64,000 bases of DNA from contig JABGQH010000004.1 of assembly GCA_018648865.1 (NCBI GenBank), positions 1 to 64,000 of the forward strand, given 5' to 3'. This stretch comes from Candidatus Peregrinibacteria bacterium (GTDB taxonomy: Bacteria; Patescibacteriota; Gracilibacteria; Peribacterales; Peribacteraceae). This document shows positions 58,472-64,000 of the stretch, piece by piece (the first letter of the stretch is position 1; each line of letters begins with the position of its first letter). Below the pieces are notes generated by a model. That model searched no databases. It was not told the DNA's origin and saw only the letters and a program-made list of their open reading frames with translations. A program made the translations under genes and the position numbers.

Positions 58472-58601
58472 ATTAATATGTGGAAAAAAATATTGTGGCT
58501 CCCTTTCCTCTTTCCCTCAGCAATTCGCCTCGGTCTTGAAGTCCCGCATCCCTTTTGAAATAACGGGATAAGAGCACATTTAGCGTATCATACTTATTTT
58601 A

Positions 58602-60143
58602 TTACTCAAGCGGAGCGAAGAGTATTTCTGGCTCCCCTATTTTTGTCCAATCCTTGCATCCGCCCCATTCTTTCATCTCCTGAGTTATAACAAAATCCTT
58701 ACTTAACATTTCCTTTGCATATGGAACATTTAACTGCCTAGAAATGCGATATGCAGTGTCTGGGACTATAGGCAAAAGCATTAGTGAAATATGGCGGAGC
58801 ATTTCTGCTATCGCACTCAATACTTCAATTTTTTCTTCTCCAGAGAGTGTCCAAGGCTTCTTTTCATCCATTCTAAGATTACCATCTTCTACCAAGGCAA
58901 CAGGATGATTTGTGATTGAAGTTGAAACTTCAAAAGAATCCATTTGATTTAAATATGAATCCCAATGATTAACAATTTCTGAACTAAGTGGATCACTATC
59001 TGAAATAATTAATTCACAGTCCTCTTTCTTTAAAAGAACCAGAACTCTATTAAGTAAATTACCTAATTTATTCCTAAGGATTGAATCATAAAGTTTTGTG
59101 AATCTCTCCCAAGAGAAATCACCATCACGTCCTACTGGTACCTCATGACTTAAATAAAATCTAAGAGGATCTGGATTACCATCAAACTTTTTAAGTACGT
59201 CATCTGGAACCACTACATTACCAAGCGACTTACTCATCTTCTCTCCTTCGCTTGTTAAGAATCCATGGATCAATAGCTCGTCTGGAATACGTATATCTGC
59301 CTTTTTAAGCATAAGAGGCCATATAAGCGCATGGAAACGTGCAATGTCTTTACCTATTACATGCGTTACCTTTGCGTCGTCCCACCATTCGCGTTCCTCG
59401 TGATCTGTTAGAAAACCCAGTCCAGAGATATAGTTTGTAAGAGCGTCACACCAAACATACATAACTTGGTCTGAATCATTTGGAACAGGAATCCCCCACT
59501 GCAAACTAGAAACAGAGCGAGAGAAAGAGACATCTTCTAAGCCTTGTTCGATTAATGAAAGGGTTTCTTTTTCTCTAAAACTTGGAACGATTCTGTACTG
59601 CTCTTTGTCCCATTCCTTTGTGAGCAGATCTCCTAAGTCTTTTGTGTACTCACTCATCTTTAAAAACCAGTTCTCCTCTGTTACCTCCTCTGGTTCTACC
59701 TGATGATTAGGACACTTACCTTCTACTAAGTCTCTTTTTCCCATAAACCTTTCGCACCCACTGCAATAAAAACCTGTATATGACCTCTTTTCCAATGCTC
59801 CTGATTTTTCTAATCGTTTCCAGAGCTCAGTAACAGTTGGATAGTGTTCTTTTTCATCGGATGTTCTAACAAATTTATCATGAGATATATTTAATCTCTC
59901 ATAAAGATCGGTAAACAAAAGAACGTTTCTATCTACCAATTCCCTTGGAGTCATACCTTCTTTTTCTGCTGTACGTTGTATTTTTATACCATGCTCGTCT
60001 GTACCTATCTGAAAACGTACGTCGTCTCCTCTTAACCTAAACCATCTAGCTATTACATCTGCTAGCACCTTTTCTAGTACATGTCCCATATGTGGAGCTG
60101 CGTTTGGATAATCGATTGCTGTTGTTATGTATCTGCGATTCAT
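58602..60143 (-). CDS. metG: Methionyl-tRNA synthetase
   Basis: TTAIDYPNAAPHMGHVLEKVLADVIARWFR, GFLTSEGEKMSKSLGNVV; start at MNRRYITT. Confidence 0.97.
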   Translation of the reverse strand: MNRRYITTAIDYPNAAPHMGHVLEKVLADVIARWFRLRGDDVRFQIGTDEHGIKIQRTAEKEGMTPRELVDRNVLLFTDLYERLNISHDKFVRTSDEKEHYPTVTELWKRLEKSGALEKRSYTGFYCSGCERFMGKRDLVEGKCPNHQVEPEEVTEENWFLKMSEYTKDLGDLLTKEWDKEQYRIVPSFREKETLSLIEQGLEDVSFSRSVSSLQWGIPVPNDSDQVMYVWCDALTNYISGLGFLTDHEEREWWDDAKVTHVIGKDIARFHALIWPLMLKKADIRIPDELLIHGFLTSEGEKMSKSLGNVVVPDDVLKKFDGNPDPLRFYLSHEVPVGRDGDFSWERFTKLYDSILRNKLGNLLNRVLVLLKKEDCELIISDSDPLSSEIVNHWDSYLNQMDSFEVSTSITNHPVALVEDGNLRMDEKKPWTLSGEEKIEVLSAIAEMLRHISLMLLPIVPDTAYRISRQLNVPYAKEMLSKDFVITQEMKEWGGCKDWTKIGEPEILFAPLE

Positions 60144-60227
60144 GGCAAAAGAGTAACGCAAAGACAATAATAAATATAGCAAAGCAAAAACAAATCTACT
60201 TATAACTTTTAAGGATCTATCTAAATA

Positions 60228-60575
60228 TTAAAAACTAATTAAACCGAAGAAATTTGATGTAAATGTAATAATTGCCTGAGACATCAAAGCAAGTACAACT
60301 CCAATTAGAGCATACTGAACTGTCTTTTTTGCATTGTCTTTTACTTCTTCATTACCTCCAGAGGCTGCCATACGAATTCCACTCCACATTATTGCAAGTA
60401 TTGCTCCACCTGTAATAAGCATTAGGAAAAAATTCGCACCTCTAATTGCTACGTCTACAACAAAATATTTTCCACTGCCTGATCCTCCAAACGTAGTGTA
60501 ATAATCACGCCATACACCCTGTGCATAAGCAGATGGAACAATTATCGAACTAAGAATAGTAATTATGGAAGTCAT
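60228..60575 (-). CDS. TrbC/VirB2-like pilin-type membrane protein
   Basis: Signal-like N-terminus; GSGRY-type two-TM layout around SGGNEEVKDNAKKTVQYA. Confidence 0.65.
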   Translation of the reverse strand: MTSIITILSSIIVPSAYAQGVWRDYYTTFGGSGSGKYFVVDVAIRGANFFLMLITGGAILAIMWSGIRMAASGGNEEVKDNAKKTVQYALIGVVLALMSQAIITFTSNFFGLISF

Positions 60576-60576
60576 T

Positions 60577-61194
60577 TTAAAATCCTGCGGTAAGAATTAT
60601 ATGTACCAAAGCTCTAGCAATATTTACTAATGCTGCCCCAATAACTGCATGCTTTAGGGTGCTTCTGGAGCTTGTAATATCCTCTTGTTTACCATGGTTA
60701 ATTACCATGCGTGTTCCTGCTACTACAATAATCGCTACAAAGACTGCATTAAACACATTTAGCATTGTATCTACACCGACTCTCATAACAGCTAAGGCAG
60801 GATTATCAACGGCAGTAGCCAAGCCACCTGCATATGCGCTGCTTAATACAAAAGAAACAATGGCCTGAGAACCCAAAGCAAGTGCAAACCCACCAAGGGC
60901 ATAATAAACTGAATGCTTTCCTTTGGTTATCATGCCGTCATTACCGAATCCTAGTATTAACTGAAAACCTCCTACAACTATGAACAGCACAGATAATCCC
61001 GCTGCAACAGATACAAATACCGATGCGGTATTTTGAATAAGAATACCAATGAGCTCTTGTCCATTTGTACTACACCCACCAATCCTGCCACATGGATCTA
61101 CTCCTGGAGTTGGTGGAGCAGCAAAAGCTACTGATGGAACAGTTACTAATGCAAAAGTAATAATTGAGCCAAATGATCTAGGTATTAATTTCAT
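60577..61194 (-). CDS. TrbC/VirB2-like membrane protein
   Basis: Signal peptide; ILGFGNDGMITKGKHSVYYALGGFALALGSQAIVSF. Confidence 0.6.
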   Translation of the reverse strand: MKLIPRSFGSIITFALVTVPSVAFAAPPTPGVDPCGRIGGCSTNGQELIGILIQNTASVFVSVAAGLSVLFIVVGGFQLILGFGNDGMITKGKHSVYYALGGFALALGSQAIVSFVLSSAYAGGLATAVDNPALAVMRVGVDTMLNVFNAVFVAIIVVAGTRMVINHGKQEDITSSRSTLKHAVIGAALVNIARALVHIILTAGF

Positions 61195-61620
61195 CTATCT
61201 AATAAAGAATAATGAATTAAGAGTACGTAGAATTACTCCAGAGAATAGCAAAATAAGAAGCCCTACTACGGACCAAATTATTCTAGAAATCGCTGCGCTT
61301 CGTCTACTTTGGTTATTTCCAGAAGTCATAAACATCACTCCTCCGATAAGTATCCAAAGCACTGTAAACCCGACAGCTACACGAAATAGCCAAAATCGAG
61401 ACATATTGAAGTAATCAATAAATATAGTCGGGCTAGATGCCAAACTAGCAGTACTGTCATCCAAAGGCTGTATTAAGCCAACTGAACCATTAGTCTGCTG
61501 CGCGGATACTGTAGAAACCCATGTAAGAAGGGTTGCACAAAGTGCAATAGCCCAAGGAGTTTTTGTATTTTTTTGTCTATACATCTTAATATCATAGCAG
61601 ATTTGGCCACTTTTCGCCAC
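61195..61620 (-). CDS. TrbC/VirB2-like membrane protein
   Basis: Signal peptide; IGGVMFMTSGNNQSRRSAAISRIIWSVVGLLILLFSGVIL. Confidence 0.6.
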   Translation of the reverse strand: MAKSGQICYDIKMYRQKNTKTPWAIALCATLLTWVSTVSAQQTNGSVGLIQPLDDSTASLASSPTIFIDYFNMSRFWLFRVAVGFTVLWILIGGVMFMTSGNNQSRRSAAISRIIWSVVGLLILLFSGVILRTLNSLFFIR

Positions 61621-61740
61621 TGTTTAGGGTTAAGTTATTCATATTCGATACACATCAGTAACTCTTCTGCAAAATGATAAATAATCAGTACTGCTCAATA
61701 TTTTACGCTCAGGTTTAAAAATGTTACTTTTTACAGTGTT

Positions 61741-62367
61741 ATGAAACCAAATTTAAGAGAATTGGCATTTATTTTAATTATTGGTAGCCTGCAGCCAATA
61801 GTAGAACTTATAACTAACTCCCAAATTTCTACTTACTACAATGGATCTGCGATATTTATCGCAGTGATATACGTAATATATCGTATCTTAAAATCAAAAA
61901 AAATAATTCTAATCGAGTGGGGGTTTCGATTAGATAATATTAAGAAATGCTTACTTCCATATTTTATCTCTGCTGTTATTGGTAGTACTGCAATATATTG
62001 TTATGGATGGTATTTTGGTAATACTCCACTGCCAATAGGATTTTGGTATGTGATTATTCTATATCCTATTTGGGGTATCATGCAGCAGTTTGCATTACAG
62101 AATTTTGTTGCTAGGAATCTAACAAATCTGGTTCCATCCTTACCTTTAAGATCTTTAGTTACTGCAATATTATTCGCATGTGCACATATCCCATCTATTG
62201 AATTAGTATTACTTACATTTATTGTTGGCTTCATTTTTACGTATATATATCATTACTATTCGAATCTATTATTACTTGGTTTTGCTCATGGAATACTGGG
62301 GGCGCTAGTTTTTCATTTAGTACTTAATCAAAATCAATGGGATATTTTATTGAAATACTTTTCATAA
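61741..62367 (+). CDS. CPBP-family intramembrane protease-like protein (QQ variant)
   Basis: WGIMQQFALQNFVARNL, FACAHIPSIELVLLTFIVGFIFTYIYHYYSNLLLLGFAHGILG. Confidence 0.75.
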   Translation: MKPNLRELAFILIIGSLQPIVELITNSQISTYYNGSAIFIAVIYVIYRILKSKKIILIEWGFRLDNIKKCLLPYFISAVIGSTAIYCYGWYFGNTPLPIGFWYVIILYPIWGIMQQFALQNFVARNLTNLVPSLPLRSLVTAILFACAHIPSIELVLLTFIVGFIFTYIYHYYSNLLLLGFAHGILGALVFHLVLNQNQWDILLKYFS

Positions 62368-62451
62368 AAAGTTTGATTTAAAATAACTTTCGATCACTCG
62401 CTTGCAAAATAGGTAGAAGATTCGTAGGATTCCTTTGCCTTATATACTTAT

Positions 62452-62538
62452 GCGGACGTAGCTCCCGCCTTCGTCCCGCTCCCCACCTTCGCCCTTCGGG
62501 TCTACTGTGGGCAAGACGCGGGAACTCCGGTGGACAGG
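62452..62538 (+). repeat. tRNA-Gly(GCC) nt 1-13 duplicate fused to nested palindromic element
   Basis: GCGGACGTAGCTC identical to nt 1-13 of the tRNA at 62582; then CCGCCTTCGTCCCGC[TCCCCACCTTCGCCC...CTACTGTGGGCAAG]ACGCGGGAACTCCGGTGGACAGG. Confidence 0.9.
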
Positions 62539-62581
62539 TTATTCTCGTAAGTATATCCAAGCATTTACTCTTAATTCCTTT

Positions 62582-62658
62582 GCGGACGTAGCTCAGTTGG
62601 CTAGAGCGTCGCCTTGCCATGGCGAAGGTCGCGAGTTCGAATCTCGTCGTCCGCTCCA
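62582..62658 (+). tRNA. tRNA-Gly(GCC)
   Basis: GCGGACG...TTGCCAT...CGTCCGCTCCA. Confidence 0.95.
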
Positions 62659-62807
62659 AAGTTGAATTGTAGATGAAGACAAGCACGAAGTGCGCAGTTT
62701 GAATCACAAGATACTTTGTGCCCCGAAGTCCCGCGAATGCGGGCGAAGGGGTACTTTGTTTTTCCTTTTGGTAGGGTTACTGCTTAAGGATGTTAATATA
62801 TATGCAT

Positions 62808-62881
62808 GTGGGATTAGTACAGTGGTAGTACGTTGGCTTCCCAAGCCAGAGACGCGGGTTCAATTCCCGTATCCCGCTCCA
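62808..62881 (+). tRNA. tRNA-Gly(CCC)
   Basis: GTGGGAT...TTCCCAA...ATCCCGCTCCA. Confidence 0.92.
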
Positions 62882-62971
62882 GCAAAACAATGTCTTTAAT
62901 AAGCTATTCCCATTTTATAGTGGAAAGATCTAGTACTTTACAATATATATTATTTATGTTATTATTATAAT

Positions 62972-63184
62972 ATGAGCAACATATTAAAACTTTCATTACA
63001 TTCATCTCCAGAAGAACCCGTTGAATTAACAGCTGTTTGTGGCGCAAATGGCGAAGTCTATCCGCTCGAACAACCAATACCTATAGACCCCAACGAAGAA
63101 CAGGTATTAACCATTGAAGTCGATGTAAAGGATGGTGTAGCAAAAGTAGTGCCTGAAGCAATAGATGTAGCAAGGGATGAATAA
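62972..63184 (+). CDS. Small hypothetical protein
   Basis: 70-aa acidic ORF. Confidence 0.5.
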   Translation: MSNILKLSLHSSPEEPVELTAVCGANGEVYPLEQPIPIDPNEEQVLTIEVDVKDGVAKVVPEAIDVARDE

Positions 63185-63353
63185 CCGAAAGCTAATATAA
63201 TTCTTCATAAGCTTTCATAAAAAACTCCTAGTATCTCATTCTGTTATAAGCTCCCATAAGGAGCTCCATCCGTCTTTGTTCGTCGGAGACAAACTTCGCC
63301 GTGATGTCGCTAAAATAATCTATACAGGTTTTAGTCACGGCGTAGCTGAATGA

Positions 63354-63470
63354 AATGAAGCGAAGCCGGACGATTCCCGTATCCCGCTCCAACCGGCTTC
63401 GTTAAAAGCGAAGCTTTTAACTATGCCGAGTTGTCTCGGCGAAACGAAGTGAAGCCGGACCGCTCCAAGA
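63354..63470 (+). repeat. Hairpin elements carrying tRNA-Gly 3'-end duplicates
   Basis: 63373-63391 attcccgtatcccgctcca identical to 62863-62881; followed by ccggcttcg...cgaagtgaagccgg and a second ccgctcca. Confidence 0.85.
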
Positions 63471-63486
63471 CAAATATTATTAAATA

Positions 63487-63987
63487 GTGTATAATATATT
63501 TATGGATATTCCTGAGACTCCAGACAAAAAAAGGTTGGCGGAAGAGCCGGGGAAACCAGCGCCTCTAGAAACAGATGAGGTTATAACAGCAGTAAGATTA
63601 TTACTTACAGGTAGCACAATTGAAGATATAGATAATAAAAGAATAATAAATAATGCCGTAGAATTTCTAGAGAACCCCACTGAAAAACCAGAAGAAACAT
63701 TACCGCATTTACTAGGTATCGGAATGATACTAGCTATGAATTATGGCGAAATCGAAGATCAGCCTCCTGTTCTTAACGAAATAAATCACAGATTGTTTAT
63801 ACTTATATCTGAACAACATATCAAAATTATTGAATCAGAACTTAAAAAAGAAAAAATTGATACAGAAAAAATTGATGCATCAATTAAGAGTGCACTAAAT
63901 TTCACGGGAGTACTTGTTAAATCTTACAGTGAGAGTGTTTTGCGTAATAGAGTTATTGAACTGCAAGAGCAACTGGAAAGTATGTAA
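63487..63987 (+). CDS. Hypothetical protein
   Basis: 166-aa intact ORF near window end. Confidence 0.6.
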   Translation: MYNIFMDIPETPDKKRLAEEPGKPAPLETDEVITAVRLLLTGSTIEDIDNKRIINNAVEFLENPTEKPEETLPHLLGIGMILAMNYGEIEDQPPVLNEINHRLFILISEQHIKIIESELKKEKIDTEKIDASIKSALNFTGVLVKSYSESVLRNRVIELQEQLESM

Positions 63988-64000
63988 GTAACAGAGAGGA

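Overview
The window is an AT-rich, gene-dense bacterial chromosome segment using the standard code. Gene content suggests a Patescibacteria/CPR (possibly Peregrinibacteria-like) genome, but that taxonomy is inference from VirB4/VirB2-like genes, small PUR-alpha and L33-like proteins, and stand-alone domains. Core genes recognised: dnaA, rseP, comF, an ECF sigma factor, dut, ftsZ, ftsA, truB, prs, ruvC, recF, rpmG, trxB, gdhA, murL, murD, grpE, murF, argS, rbfA, fmt, metG. There are seven tRNA genes: Val-GAC, Lys-CTT, Ile-GAT, Leu-CAA, Met-CAT, Gly-GCC and Gly-CCC. The most unusual signal is a family of palindromic repeats tied to tRNA genes. Upstream of the Lys, Ile, Met and Gly-GCC tRNAs there is an extra copy of exactly nucleotides 1-13 of that same tRNA, fused to a CCACCTTCG...CTACGGTGG hairpin. 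tRNA-Leu carries a multi-copy version of the same arrangement. A second set of hairpins is fused to tRNA 3' ends and duplicates the T-arm/acceptor/CCA segment. Other notable items: a radical SAM/SPASM enzyme with an unannotated 30-aa GCG-terminated peptide (RiPP candidate), a near-identical 25-40 bp motif upstream of comF, the ECF sigma gene and the rSAM gene, a murL-murD pair, intergenic 7-bp tandem repeats, and a 1545-aa protein with an HEKGH zincin motif.
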